NCBI GenBank assembly: GCA_025345505.1
Contig: JANVCC010000018.1
Location: 61,160,232-61,224,231 of the forward strand
Reading direction: 5' to 3'
Origin: Todiramphus chloris collaris
Taxonomy: Eukaryota; Chordata; Aves; Coraciiformes; Alcedinidae
DNA: 64,000 nt
Numbering within the stretch: the stretch's first letter is position 1; every line of letters starts with the position of its first letter. Shown here one piece after another: positions 50,301 to 62,232 of this stretch. The position numbers and the translations under genes were made by a program. The notes under the pieces were generated by a model. That model did no database searches. It had not been told where the DNA came from and was given only the letters and a program-made list of their open reading frames with translations.

Positions 50301-53023
50301 CAGTGTTTTGGCATAGGACTCCTTGCAGAAGACTGCCTATTTTCCTGTGTAGCCCTCATAGTATCTTGCAAAGAGGTCATTTTGCCTGAGAACTCCCTCC
50401 TCCAACAAAGTCTCTTACTATGGAGGATGGTGATTGTGTAATACAGTATTTCCCTTTGACAGGTGGTACTGGGCCATCATTGCCAGCCAGGATGGCTTCA
50501 AGATCTCCCATTTATTTATCTCATCAAATGACCTCAGTTCATGTCACATATCTTCTGAATATCATTGTTCTTTTGTCCCTAACCTCCAACAGCAAGTTTT
50601 TCATTTTTTTATCCTTTTCTTTTTCCTTAAGCTCCACTTTCAGAAGCTCAGTGATTCAGTCTCTTTTTCCATTTGTCTCAGTCTAGTTTACTACAGTTCA
50701 TCTGACATGACATGCATCTGATCTCAAAAAAAGAGATTATTTATTATTTTCTTTTCATATATAAATATAAATACTCACATGCATAATGAATTGCAGGCTG
50801 CAATCCTATATGGAAATACTTTACTCTTCTCCAGAAAGAGAAAAATAAAACAACACAGTCTAGTCCATAATTCAGTGATTCAGGAAATATGAAGGTATGA
50901 TGAAGATTTGGAATTTTGTGAATTTTACTTCTATTTACCCACTTCTATGTTAAATCTGACCACTTCCAAACACAGTGGTGTTTGAAAATTTTCAACAAAT
51001 CTTCTCTCACTTCAGGGTAAGTGAAAACTAGCGGTATTATTTTCAGCAGGGTTGCCTCTGTAAACTCACCAGCCCAACATCAGTGCTGTAGTATTCCTAA
51101 CCATGAAGCCCAAACTGAAATTTAAAATATCCCAAGCTCAGAGATCATTTAGATCCAAGAGTATGAGTTATCATATTTTTAGAGAACGAAATCTTGACAC
51201 TTCAATGAACTTCAAACACAGGTCAGGACTATGAGTTCAACCTCATCATCGATTTCAAGAAATGAAGTTCAGAGACAGCACTCCTGTTTGAGTTCATTGC
51301 TCTTCTTAACTGGATAATAAGCTTGATCTTTACAGTTTGAAATTGATATTCCTACTTCTCTAAAATGGGAACAGATAACTGGTATCTATTTCCAGACTTA
51401 ACTCCTGTGAATACAGCTAGTGCTGCTTATAATCAGCAGCTTCTAGAGCATATTTAAAAGAGTTGTCATATTTCTCTCTCAGCTTCCCCAACAGACATAT
51501 ATGGTGATCTACACATGTGCAGTAGGTCTGCCTATGTACAGCAGATATGTCTGGAGTTATTCTTTATTGTCTTTCTGATTTCTGACTGGTTGAAATTAAA
51601 AAGTAGAATAATCAGCATCTAATCTCAAACTCCTGTTCCTGCTCTCTGATGGGTCCACTACTGACTTGGTAGCCAATTTACAAACTTTCAGAAAGGAATG
51701 AGCAACTTCTTTGGGACTATTTTGGAAATGAATTGGGACTGGAAAGACTCTTGTCCTCATCTCTTAGTACCAGCCTCGATATACAAGCAGGCGGAAAAAA
51801 AACCAAACCAGAAAGGTTTGGAAAAGGACAGGAGAAGATTATCCAGCCCTGGCAGAAACTCAAAGCAGTGGTGGCAAAGTCTCAGTTTAATCATAAAGAT
51901 TAAATCCTCAAGTCATTCCTTGATTCTTGTTCATGGAAAACCTTTGCTAACAGCAAAAGTGCCCAAACAACTCATTTTTTTGGATGAGAAAAAATGAATC
52001 CCTGCTGCATTTCTGTGCCACTTTACACATTCAGGATCCAACTAAGTCTTCTTCACATGCTCTGCACAGTTTGGTAACAGCTTATTTTTCATCCAATTGA
52101 TGTGTACCTATGAGCTTTTCCTGGCATCAGAAATCAAATTGCTGCAGAAGATTTTTCTCCTTGTATTTCCAGCTGCAGTGGTAATACTGAAAATTCTCCT
52201 AGGCTGACTGTTGTAGCATGATTTTCAGCCAGTTTTGTGGGTTGCGGGGGTTAAGGGAATACGAACAAGGCTATGAATTTGTATACAGTTACCTGAATCT
52301 TACTTGCAAAGTTTTCGAAGTTCATCTATCATCATAATGGATCATGTGGGATGTTAGTGGACTCTGGGGAACATTAGCATTTTTCCCAGTTTCATAACAG
52401 TAGGACTGGTGAGTATAGTTAGATACTGTAGGACATCATTTACCATCCTGAAATGTGATGTTTATATAAAGTCTGAGGAACTAAATAAAAAATAACCAAA
52501 GGTTTGCAAAAAGCAGCATGAAGTTAGGAAATTTTGATGTGTTTTCTTATATCTGTGTTTGTCTAAGTATACTTATGGTCATGAAGGAAATGCTGAGAGT
52601 TTTCTGTAAAAAGAATACCTTAATATTTTTCATAGAAGAATAAGTAGCCCATTTCTATGTCTTGTGACAGGGAGCTGGTATAAGAGCATTGGTAAAATTA
52701 ACTTTGAAATGCTGGGTGTTGTTTTCCTTTGCAATCTTTCAGGAGTATGTGCTCCCACCTAGGAAGGTTAATACAGATGTCTGATTGCTGTTTTTAGATG
52801 TACTGATACATGAAAAGACTCTGTGTGGGAGAGAGGCTTTTGTTTGTTTGTTTGCGCTTATTTTTGTGTGAGGGAGGTGAAGGCTCTTTTAAAAATAGTG
52901 AGTTCCAAATGTGTTGTTCATTTACTAAACTGTTGCTGTGTTTCATCTTTGAAGCTCTGGGATTTTTTATTTACCTGATTTTTGGTAGGCTTTAATATTT
53001 GCTGCAAATGTAACTTTTATTAA

Positions 53024-53070
53024 CAAAAAAAAAAAAAGGAAAATGAAAAAAAAAAAAAGAAAAAGAAAGA
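53024..53070. repeat. A-rich tract
   Basis: Poly-A runs separated by GG, TG and G residues, ending in GAAAAAGAAAGA. Simple sequence. Confidence 0.88.
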
Positions 53071-53267
53071 CACAGTACTAATGACTTTGTCCTATGTAAG
53101 ATTTGGTCATAGATAATAAACCCATAAATATGTAGATAAGGAAGTAAGGACTACTCTCACCTACAAAATATGAGGCTATCCTTAGGCCCCTATTATGAGC
53201 TTTGAGTATAATGGTACAAAATTGAATCTTTTTTGTAGCACCTGAAGCAACCACTACAGAAATACCT

Positions 53268-53312
53268 GTATACTGACTGACTTTAATCGGAGCTGGATCA
53301 GACCCATGAGCC
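53268..53312. repeat. old amniote interspersed repeat tail
   Basis: TGACTTTAATCGGAGCTGGA followed by TCAGACCC closely resembles the widespread sauropsid block TGACTTCAATGGGAGCTGGA followed by TCAGGCCC. It is related in type to the tail near 15.64 kb. The rest of the element is too decayed to delimit, so the family is left open. Confidence 0.45.
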
Positions 53313-54141
53313 ACACCAATTATGTTTCTTCCTGGCAACTAAACTGACATGCCTGTCTGCATGAAAGACTCAAGAATGTCTTCTCTTTGAAAACAACCCA
53401 ACACTTTTGTATTCTGATCCTAACTCTAGTGATGTTCTTTCACTGGGTTTGTATAGGGACAGAACATCAGCCCTGATAATACATCTGTACGTGTGAATAT
53501 TATTTTTTGTTAACACAACATATTAGCATAGAGATATAATTATTTGCTCTTTACAAAAACCAGCTTCACTCCTAGGTGTTACTGAGAATTCAAATTTTGT
53601 GAAATTACAGCTTTCCCTAGTAAATATTTAAGATTTGTGGTTTGTTTGGGTTTTATTTAAAATGAGTTCATTTTACAGAAATATAAATTGTTTGATCAAC
53701 ATAGCTCTTTGATTTGTTTTCAATGGGATCATTTCACAGATCCTGTTTAGGGTGCAGCTCTGTGACAACTAAGTCAGTGTCCCAGAGAGGACTGCAATGT
53801 TTACCAGTGGTAAACGAGGCCTCCTGTATGATTTGGTATGATGGTAACAAAAAGTAACATGGATCTGGCAGTAGCTAAAGACTTAGGTACAAAGGTAATA
53901 GGTGTTGCCTTGAGTTTTTCTTGGTGAACACCCAGGAATACAAGGTTGATCCATCCTTACACATTAGCAATGCCCATTCTTCTTCAAACTTTGGCTACTT
54001 GAAAATGTTTTAATTTTGACATTTTTACAATGTGTCTTTAAACGTATCTACTTCCAAAACATAAACAGAAGCATCAAAGGAGAAGGACAGCGATACTAAC
54101 ACAGAGTCTTTAAATATATCCTTTTGTTGTTTTTTTTTCAG

Positions 54142-54202
54142 AGGTGCGGAGAAATCTCATTTGATAATCCTGACCAGAATGCCAAATGTGTTCGCATGCT
54201 AG
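54142..54202 (+). CDS. candidate 61-bp internal coding exon, gene unknown
   Basis: A strong acceptor (CTTTTGTTGTTTTTTTTCAG) precedes this segment and a near-consensus donor (AG then GTAAGG) follows it. Only one of the three forward frames is open across it. That frame reads RCGEISFDNP at the start and KCVRML at the end, about 20 codons with two cysteines and a soluble, balanced composition. The other two frames contain stops. The exon would begin in phase 0 and end in phase 1. I did not recognise the protein and assign no function. No partner exon was found in the window, which would imply flanking introns of many kilobases. Alternatives are a lncRNA exon, a cryptic exon or coincidence. Confidence 0.5.
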
Positions 54203-57064
54203 GTAAGGGTAACAGCCTTTTCCCCTTTTGATACAAGAAGTGTGTAGAAGTGTGTGGAAGTACACCAAGTTGGGGATTTCATGATAAGTACATGATAAGA
54301 GCAGTGATGATTCACACTGACATGTACATAGCTCATCCACATGTAGTCTTCATTAATACATTTCTTTATTGAGGATTTTCATTGATTGAAACAAAGTATA
54401 TATGTATATATATACCATTAGTGCCCATCTGCATAGAGGAAAGCATAGCTGTACCAACAGTATAATTGTAACCGCTGATGTACCCTAGCCCAGAACTCAT
54501 ACTTGAAATTTGTAAATCTGTACTTTGCAAAAGAGTATTAATTTCACAAGTATCTAAAGTGTCCAGGTCAGACCTTCAGCTGCAGCAATCAGCAAATTTC
54601 CAATCACTGTGATTTTACAGATTTGTGCTGGTGTAGCACTTTGTAAAAATTAATATTGAGTAGAAGTGTCTATTTTTTGGAAACAATACAGCAATGTTCT
54701 GCTATGTTTCATTAGTTTCTGTGAACAATTTTATTGTATTTGCTTGTTTCATCTACAATGCTAGTACTGAAACATTAACAGCGTGGCTAGTATTACAGTG
54801 AAAGACAGGGAGGAGGTGTCTGAAAACCTCAAAGATAATGTCTACTTAGAAAAAATGAAATTACAGGACACTTGCAGGATTAGGCTTTAAATTCTGAAGA
54901 CCTTCCACCTGCCAGGTTTTAGATGAATGTATGCCATAAATTAAAGCATTGTATCTAATAACATGAAGACTGAAATGGTCACAGTTTTAAAAACTGCAAC
55001 TGGCAATGTCTAGGAACTTAATTCCCATCTGGGTACGTAGCTGTGTTCTGTAATAACAGATTATGTGGTTTGTTGTTTATATTCATTAAATCCTATTGTC
55101 ACAATAGACTATAATTGCTGCAGAGGAAATCTGTCATGCTTATAGTGCACAGATCCCAACAGATGAACTGACACAATGGGCCGTAATGATCTGTTATATC
55201 AATGATCCACGGTTAGAGGTTCTTAATGGAACAAGCTGACAGAAAAGATACACTTGTGATCCTTTATCATGCCAATTATAATCTACATCTTAAAAAGTAT
55301 TGAGTTCATAATACTCTATTTCTAAGGAAGTTATATCCATGCAAATGTTATTATCCATTAGGGGAAAAAGGGAGTTGGGGGGGGACAAGAAATGACCTGA
55401 GAATAGAAGTCTTCTGCATGAGTTGGTTCACCGTTTGGTTCGGCATTTTTATAACAAGTCAGTGCAAAATTGGGAGTTTGGCATCATCATTAATGGAAAC
55501 GATTCTTTAGAAAAGTGAGCAGAACAAGATCTTGTTTCCATTACATGTATTCTTATCTATGTCTTGTAGTATATGCTTGTGCAAGAATGATAACATATGC
55601 TGTGCTCTGCAAGGAAACTGCTAGGAATGTAAAAATGATTCCAAGGGGACATGCCAAAGGTGTGACTGGCTCGCAGTATTTCACCTGCTATTATTACTCT
55701 TCACTGTGTCTAACAAATTAAGGACTGTAATGCCATATATACTATAGGATATTACATTTCACCCTAAATTATCCCAAACCATATACAGAGCTGAGATTAT
55801 TCTAAGTGCAAGTGACTATCCTACAACTGTCTCTATAAAAGGTATGGAAAGTAGAAACTAACGTTGTATGGTTGCTTTGGGGGCAACTACTGGAGACAAA
55901 CTTCACTGTCTTGATTTATCACAGAAATGCTCATGGTTTTGGTAGTGCTATAAAGTCAAAGGGTATCCATTCTGGTACATCTCCTTTCATAATGAACTCT
56001 GTACAGAAGAGCAGGAGCCTGACAGAAACTGTGCAACTGAAAAGGTCTAAGACTTTGAGCTGAATGCGTCATGTAGGGTCTAATTTCAGATTTTTACAAG
56101 GGAATTGAATTTCCCAGAGAGCAAAAGACAAATTTTGTCACTGATCAATGCAAGGCTGACATTATAACGGTGTAACTAGTGAATAAAGCACAACGTGCTT
56201 TCAGTGAGGGATATCTTTCTTGACTGCATGGTCTTTGAAATATGCTGAAACAGTCGTGCTCTCATTTCTTATAACAGTGACACAGTGCTGACAGAAATCT
56301 AGAGGGCAAGTCCTAGCAACTGCAAGAGGATAATTAGTAAGAAAAGAAACACAGGAGTCTGGAGTACTGACTGAATTTCTTTAGGGTTCTTTGACTCAAG
56401 ACCAGTCTGTACTTGGAACTGTACATTATCAAGCAGTACTCTGAAGTGATAGCAACTGGTTTTGTCAGAAAAGGTCTGTGTCTAGGTTATACTACTGGTT
56501 CTGTGTTAGCTTCAAATGTAAAGATTTTTAGGAGTAACTCTAGGCTTACTACTGTAGGTCCACATTCCTTGAGATAACATGGATTATGTATATGAGGTTC
56601 TTTTTCTATAAAGGCTAAGAAACTTTTCTTCTATTCCTATCTGGCTGCTAGAGAACAGGAAATAATAGATAAAGAAGTGCCTAAATGCTTACAATGGCTA
56701 TAGTGAAAGTAGGCAACTTTTCAACGGATTGACCAGATATCACTCAACTTGAGCTTAAGAGCTAAAGAATCAGTTTAATACCTCATATTTCAGTATTGGA
56801 GTGATGGATATTTATAATCCAAGTGTAAAAACCAACTTGAATAACTAAATTAAATTGTCAGTTAGCGGTGCTTCCAGAAGATATAATAGATAATAACTAT
56901 TTGCTCTGCCCAGGATATGCTTAGTATGAGTGTGTGTACTGAAGTTCTTACAGAAAATCATGTTCTTCCTCTTATGCTTCATATTGTGCTTGTTTCTTCA
57001 CACTTCTGTATGTTATACTAGTAAAAACAACACAACTTTTGTAACCATCATAGAAGAAAGTTGG
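54203..57064. other. unique DNA downstream of the candidate exon
   Basis: No further exon was identified. A TA-rich run lies at 54.40-54.41 kb. A CNE-like stretch lies at about 55.03-55.28 kb, and a G-rich run with quadruplex potential lies at 55.36-55.38 kb. Confidence 0.6.
54397..54414. repeat. short (TA)n run
   Basis: TATATATGTATATATATA, an alternating TA run with one G interruption. Confidence 0.85.
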
Positions 57065-57260
57065 TCAGTGTTCTATCTTAGCCTTTTGAAGACCCGTGTT
57101 CAGATCCTAAATCTATCACAGATTTCTCCAGCCTGGCTAAGGCTTTCAAAATCACCACACATCCATTGTCCTTTGAAAAATGGGAAGAGAAGTGCTTTCT
57201 CCCTTCTTAGGAACAACAAGAATAAATTTATAAGTACAATGAGAAGTTGAAGTACTAAGG
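57065..57260 (+). mobile_element. MIR-like SINE, plus orientation
   Basis: The order of blocks follows MIR sense: GTGTTCAGATCC resembles the tRNA-derived B box (GGTTCGAATCC), followed by TCTATCAC, then CATTGTCCTTTGAAAAATGG, and a tail ATAAATTTATAAGTACAATG then AGAAGTTGAAGTACTAAGG. The tail resembles the sauropsid MIR variant ending in a GATAAATACATTAAAGATTG-type string. Divergence is high and there are gaps, and a 106-codon open frame crossing it is treated as chance. Confidence 0.55.
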
Positions 57261-58572
57261 TAATTCAGGTCTTAAAAATACCACACTGTCAATAAAAATA
57301 TTTTGTCAGAGGCTTCACTTGAATCTCCCAAGTCCCTCTGGAACCACCAGTAGCTTCTCAGCACTTCCAGTTCAAGGTAGAAAATCGGCAGTGCTCTGCT
57401 TAAATTGGAGCCATTATGAAGTTACTGAGGGCACTCAACCATGACAAAATTACTAGATAATGCCTAACTGGATGTCAAAAAGCTTTTGTTTCATGCTACA
57501 CTCTGGAAGTTAGGACCCTGGGCTCCTCATGCCCTTTAATTATAATGATTCTGACTTATAAAAAGGTAGTTGGTACAACAGTTGAGCATATAGCAAGGTA
57601 CTGTGTCATTATTAGTCCAGATATTCATATTATGAAGGGCACAAGGGAACTATCCCTCTTCCTAGAGAACCCACTGCTATTTTCAATGGCACAACCTGTG
57701 GCTAATTTTTAACATATGTAGATAGACATATTCTGGGCTCAGACATGACACAATGTCGTATCATGCAGAGATAATTGGGTTAGTTTGCTGTGAAAATTGC
57801 TGGTTGGATGCCTAAGCTAATTAACTGGCTGGGAAGAATTGCGTACTACCTTGGAAGAGTCCAAGGTCAAGGTAATGTAACCAGTTCTCACGTCTTAACT
57901 AGCTCATCCAAAGCTAACTTAGTAACCTCTACGTGGCAGAGCACTGAGTTTTATGAACTTATCCTGGAAAGAATACTGTTCCTGTATCAGGCTCTAGGAC
58001 TAGAACAGAGGGAAAACAATCTGCCAGCTAGAAAAGAAACTTCAGTGTATAAATAAATACCAGTTTAAAGAGACCAGATGTGGTTATCCTTATATTTGCT
58101 GCGCTTATGATAACACATACAAAATTAAATGATCTCATCAGTTATAATCTGTTCAACCTTAACGATGACAGTGAAGTAAGGGGGATGGATGAAAAAAGCA
58201 AATTATCTAGTTTTACTATTTTTACTCTAGTAAAAAACTCTATCAGTCTTCCACCACTGGATTTGGTCTTTAATCCTTATTGAAAAGTGGGGCAGATTTT
58301 TAAGAGATCATTTCTCTTGCTGGCCAGCTCTGGTGTCTGTGGACCCTCCTTAAGAACCTAGATAGTAAGATGAAACCACAGACCTTCCAGATGCCCCATC
58401 GCAAATGGCTGAGGTGCTTTCTTTTCATTATTGTAAATTCCATGCAGACAGGAATAATGTGAGTGAGTTTTGTTTCCCTTTTAGTGTAGACAATCCTTGT
58501 AAGAGCAGACAGATGAATCCTTATCTGGAATGAAATTAGTTTCCTCACAAACATCCATTTACAATTCTTCCA

Positions 58573-58618
58573 AGAAAAAAACAAATAAAAAAAATTAAAA
58601 AAAAAAATAAAAAAAAAG
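58573..58618. repeat. A-rich tract
   Basis: AAAAAAACAAATAAAA-type sequence followed by further poly-A runs broken by TT and T. It produces a phenylalanine-rich minus-strand open frame, which is an artefact of the poly-T complement. Confidence 0.9.
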
Positions 58619-61580
58619 TGGGGGTGGCACCTTTTCTTTTCTTCCACAGACTATTAGAACATAATTTTGTTACTTTGATTTTCCATATTCCAGCTCAGAG
58701 AGGTGCCTACCTCCTTCACCCAAAAAAAAAGCTGCTTTGGTGGCATACTTCCACTGTTAATACCTATGGAGCATTATGGTTAAAGGAATCGGCACTCAGC
58801 CATGAAATGAGTTTCGTGGATCCAGCTTCAGTCTTGGTGGCTCTTTGCCCACAGCAGAAAACCACCACACATTTGAACAGAGTTGGCAGCCTCAGCTTAA
58901 GAGAGAGAGACATTACTGGAATAACAACTGTGTTGAAAGCCAGGACTGAGGGGATACTGGCAAGGTTCTGGCTGGCTGGCCTCTACCTTGCATAACTGTT
59001 GAACTCACCTTCACTGGGGGAAAAAAAAAATCTATTAAATTTTAGAAACTTCAACAGGTAAATAACCGTATAATTTCACAGGAAAAATAAATATTGAAGA
59101 ATAGCTAAATGTGGCAATATGCCCTGAAGCAGAGGCAGAAAAAGAGGCAGCTAGTCAAATGGTTCTGCACTGGTCAAGCTCTGAAGTTTTGCAGAGCTTT
59201 CTGGAGCCCTCACTGACATCATTTGAAATGTGACCCTATATCTTTTGCACATGCATAACTCTTACTGAAACTGATAGGCATGCATGAGCAATGGTGTTCT
59301 AAATAGCTAAATATATGGACTATTTATATCTCAGGCATTTGAAGAGTTACATGTGCACCTGACCTTATGCAGACTAAGTATTCGATCTGTGCAAATAACA
59401 TGACAAGAAGCAAATTAATTAATGTTTGTAAAATTAAGCAATATATTTTTATGGAAAAAAGTCCTAAAATTTACAGTGACTAGCAAGAAGTTTACGCTCA
59501 TCACTATGCTGTCCATCAGGATTACTCAGAACTTTATAGTGGTGGGAGGGAAGGAGGCTGAGGATGTCTGCTGCAGAAAGATAGGTTTCTATTCCATGAG
59601 CAGCTTGCAACACAGGATGGAGGGAAGCAGGGTTTTTTCCACTATAAAGAAATGATGTGAATGCCTACAGAAAGATAAACATTATGTCTCTTTTTGATAT
59701 CTTGTTAATGTAGATAAATTCAAATCTAAACTTATAAGCCCACACTGGAAGCTTTTCACTTCTATTTTGTACTCTAACTCACAATGAAAGTCTCTCTACC
59801 AACAATTCATTCTGTTATTCTGTTAAGAACAGTATGATGAATTCTGGAACAGTAATTCTTCCCAACTTGATCAGAGAAAAGGTAGAGATTTTCAAATAAC
59901 TTCTAATACTTTTTTTTTTTCCTAAGTATCATTCCAGTGTATTAACACACTTTAAAAATAAGACTCAAGTCCTGATCTTACAATTGTGCTTGTAAATGCA
60001 TTTAAAAATGGGTCATCTCTGCGACCTTGCCACTATCAAAATAGAGTTTTATTGCTTTTTCATGTCACTTAAGAACTCCTCCCCATTGTCTCCTCCTGAG
60101 CAGTGCTTTCTAAAGCTCACCCGTTTCCTCCAAGAATGCTCATGATATGTTTGCTGTAGCAGTACAGAGAGGTTAATAACTTAGTGTATTGCCCCATGCT
60201 TTATCTGGAAGGCCTCAGTCAAGATGCCATGCTGCCTACATTTGAGTGTAGCTTGGAGACAGAAAGTGGCAAACCCATGGTCTGCAACAGAGACTCCTTT
60301 GTCAAGGAGTTTACAGTGTACACACGCCATCATTGTGCTGCTTCATTACTATGTTATCATTTTATGCTAAACAAGTAGAAACTCTTTGTCTTTACTATCA
60401 TGAGATTTGTGCCCAAACCCACAAAGACTGTAAATATCAAATCCATCTCCTAGTTTCATTATTGTTTGATTAATTTGGTTAAGAAACTACTAAAAAAAAG
60501 ATTAAAATAGATTGAAAATTCTGATGCCTTTAGTATATTTTAAAGAACAGTTCTTTGTTACTATCTTATTATTGCAGTAATTCTGTTTTAATTACTATTT
60601 TAGGTAATTATATAGCCTGGTAGCTGAGTGACAGTGACCACCTGTTTATCCTGTTCTGTCCTGTAAATCGGGTCAGACTGAAACCACTTGTCTTGCAGTA
60701 TTCTACCTCTCAGTAGGGTGCTGAAGGAGACAAAGTCTGGCCTTGGCATTTTGAGCAGGCATATAAAACACTTTTCTAAATGTAATTTCTGGTTGTTTTT
60801 TTCCATTGCTTAAACTTTAAGTTGAACCATGTATAGTTTTAGCTTATGTCTAAGCTTAGTACAGGAAGGAAATGGAGGTGTCAGGGGACTTGAAGGGAAC
60901 ACAACAATGAGGATCTGGCACCATCAGTATGATGCAAATACACCATGATGGCTTTTTCTGGAAGGGAGAGTTATTGTGTTACCCACATCTACAAAAGCTA
61001 TTAATTGGAACTGAAGGATCCAGTCGAGATACCAAAGCTCAAGATATTATTAAAAAGTCCTCACTCACCCAACTAAAAATTCCCCAAATCCATGACTCTT
61101 GAGCTTCTCCTTTTATGAAAAAGACTTTTGAATTTCACTGAGAATGTCATCACATATCACATTTAGGAAAAAAAACGGGTTTTTAAGTCCTAACCAGCAG
61201 CTGCACTCAAAGCCTGGCTACAAATACTAGCAAATTTAGTGCAGTGCAAAACTAAGAAGTACTCTCCTTTTTGTCCAAAACATGATGCAGACAGAAGGAT
61301 TGCATTCTGCTGCCTATTTATGTAATAATCTAGTGAAACTTTAAACTTTGAATTCTGTGCTTTCATTGCCCTTAAGTAGCTAGAAGCCACAGCACACACT
61401 TTTCCTTTTTCTTACCCACAAATCAAAAGGCAATACAGGTTGGCATTAGGTACTCTCTGTTCCACCCATTGGTCCCGCAGAAGGAAAAATAGGCTTATGA
61501 CTTGCACCTCATTTTGAGGAGCACACATATGTGCACATGATAAGAAGAATCCTGAGTTTTGTTTCCTAGACCTTTCCTTC

Positions 61581-61598
61581 TATTTATTTATTTATTTG
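61581..61598. repeat. short (ATTT)n run
   Basis: About four ATTT units in a pyrimidine-rich context. Confidence 0.85.
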
Positions 61599-61991
61599 TT
61601 AACTAGACACTTAGACAAAGCAGAGAAACAGTTGCTTGACTGATTTACTGAAGATGATCTCATATCTTATTTCATGGTATTTGTCACATGAGTCATTGCT
61701 GATCCCCTGTTGGAAAAAAGATATCAAGTGCCTATTCAGTCTGCTGTCTCACAGTTTGATTTTTCCTCATGCCTAACCTCGTGCCTAAACATGGGCTGCA
61801 TTCACATAATTTCCCATGTTTTTTGTCCAAACTGTTATGAGTGGGATGTGTACACCCAAAGAACTTGCTGTACAGAAAATTGTTGTGACTAACTGTATTG
61901 ATATAATTATGCTCTATCAAAAAGCGGGCAATGAGGAAAAGGAAAAATTATTAGATCTATTAATGGCACCAAACTGGAGAAGAAAACACTT

Positions 61992-62232
61992 ATCACAGAA
62001 TCATCCAGGTTGGAAAAGACCTAAATCATCAAGTCTAATCATTAACTCTACTCTACAAGTCCACTGCAAAACCATGTCTCTTAACACCATATCTACATGA
62101 CTTTTAGACATGGGCAGGCATGGTGATTCAATTACTTCCCTGGGCAGCTTGTTCCAACGCTTGACAACCCTTTCAGTGAAAATATTCTTCCTAATGTCCA
62201 ACAGTTTTATGCAGTTTTGCAGCAAGCCATCC
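61992..62232 (-). mobile_element. CR1 LINE 3' fragment, minus orientation
   Basis: The plus strand begins ATCACAGAATCATCCAGGTT then GGAAAAGACCTAAATCATCA and continues through CACTGCAAAACCATGTCTCT, CCCTGGGCAGCTTGTTCCAA, CGCTTGACAACCCTTTCAGT, and ATTCTTCCTAATGTCCAACA. This is the reverse complement of the ORF2 end plus 3' UTR of a CR1 subfamily. It appears to be the same subfamily type as the minus-strand copy near 19.6 kb but keeps more of the coding end. The tandem terminal octamer is reduced to about one unit. The copy is 5' truncated near 62.23 kb. Confidence 0.92.
62022..62207 (-). pseudogene. CR1 ORF2 C-terminal remnant, minus strand
   Basis: Reading the minus strand gives [18 protein letters not shown] followed by [10 protein letters not shown] and then [10 protein letters not shown], the conserved tail of CR1 ORF2p. 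The frame is open, and it continues into the 3' UTR because the position where the subfamily normally has its TAG after the MV pair reads TTG. The normal stop is recalled from the general subfamily consensus, so stop loss is an inference. No catalytic domain remains, so the fragment is inert. Confidence 0.8.

Larger units (their letters stand above)
41721..54141. other. unique AT-rich non-coding DNA
   Basis: About 12.4 kb with no supported gene. It contains A-rich tracts near 44.86, 49.37 and 53.03 kb, a perfect 9-bp-arm hairpin at 47.28 kb, a plus-strand recursive-splice-like motif at 49.88 kb, and an old repeat tail at 53.27 kb. A minus-strand 26-bp segment at 42.976-43.001 kb has both splice-site motifs but is weak evidence for an exon. 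Confidence 0.6.
57261..61991. other. unique non-coding DNA
   Basis: No supported gene. It contains a long A-rich tract at 58.57-58.62 kb and a short (ATTT)n run at 61.58 kb. A 125-codon plus-strand open frame at 58.62-58.99 kb starts just after the A-rich tract. It has no recognisable domain, no splice context and no Kozak-like start, so I do not call it a gene. Confidence 0.6.

Noticed and set aside
51000-51025. Acceptor-like CTTCTCTCACTTCAG followed by GGTAAGTG, considered as a recursive splice site
   Set aside because: The donor is offset by one base from the acceptor AG, so it does not match the zero-length layout.
52716-52772. 24-bp in-frame segment after a strong acceptor at 52742
   Set aside because: The downstream donor (AAG|GTTAAT) is weak and no consensus donor lies nearby.
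58300-58647. 115-codon minus-strand frame with a phenylalanine-rich N-terminus resembling a membrane segment
   Set aside because: The hydrophobic stretch is the translation of the poly-T complement of a simple A-rich tract.
58618-58995. 125-codon plus-strand open frame after an A-rich tract
   Set aside because: No recognisable domain, no Kozak-like start and no splice signals. The A-rich tract was considered as a retroposon tail, but no retrogene body matches.
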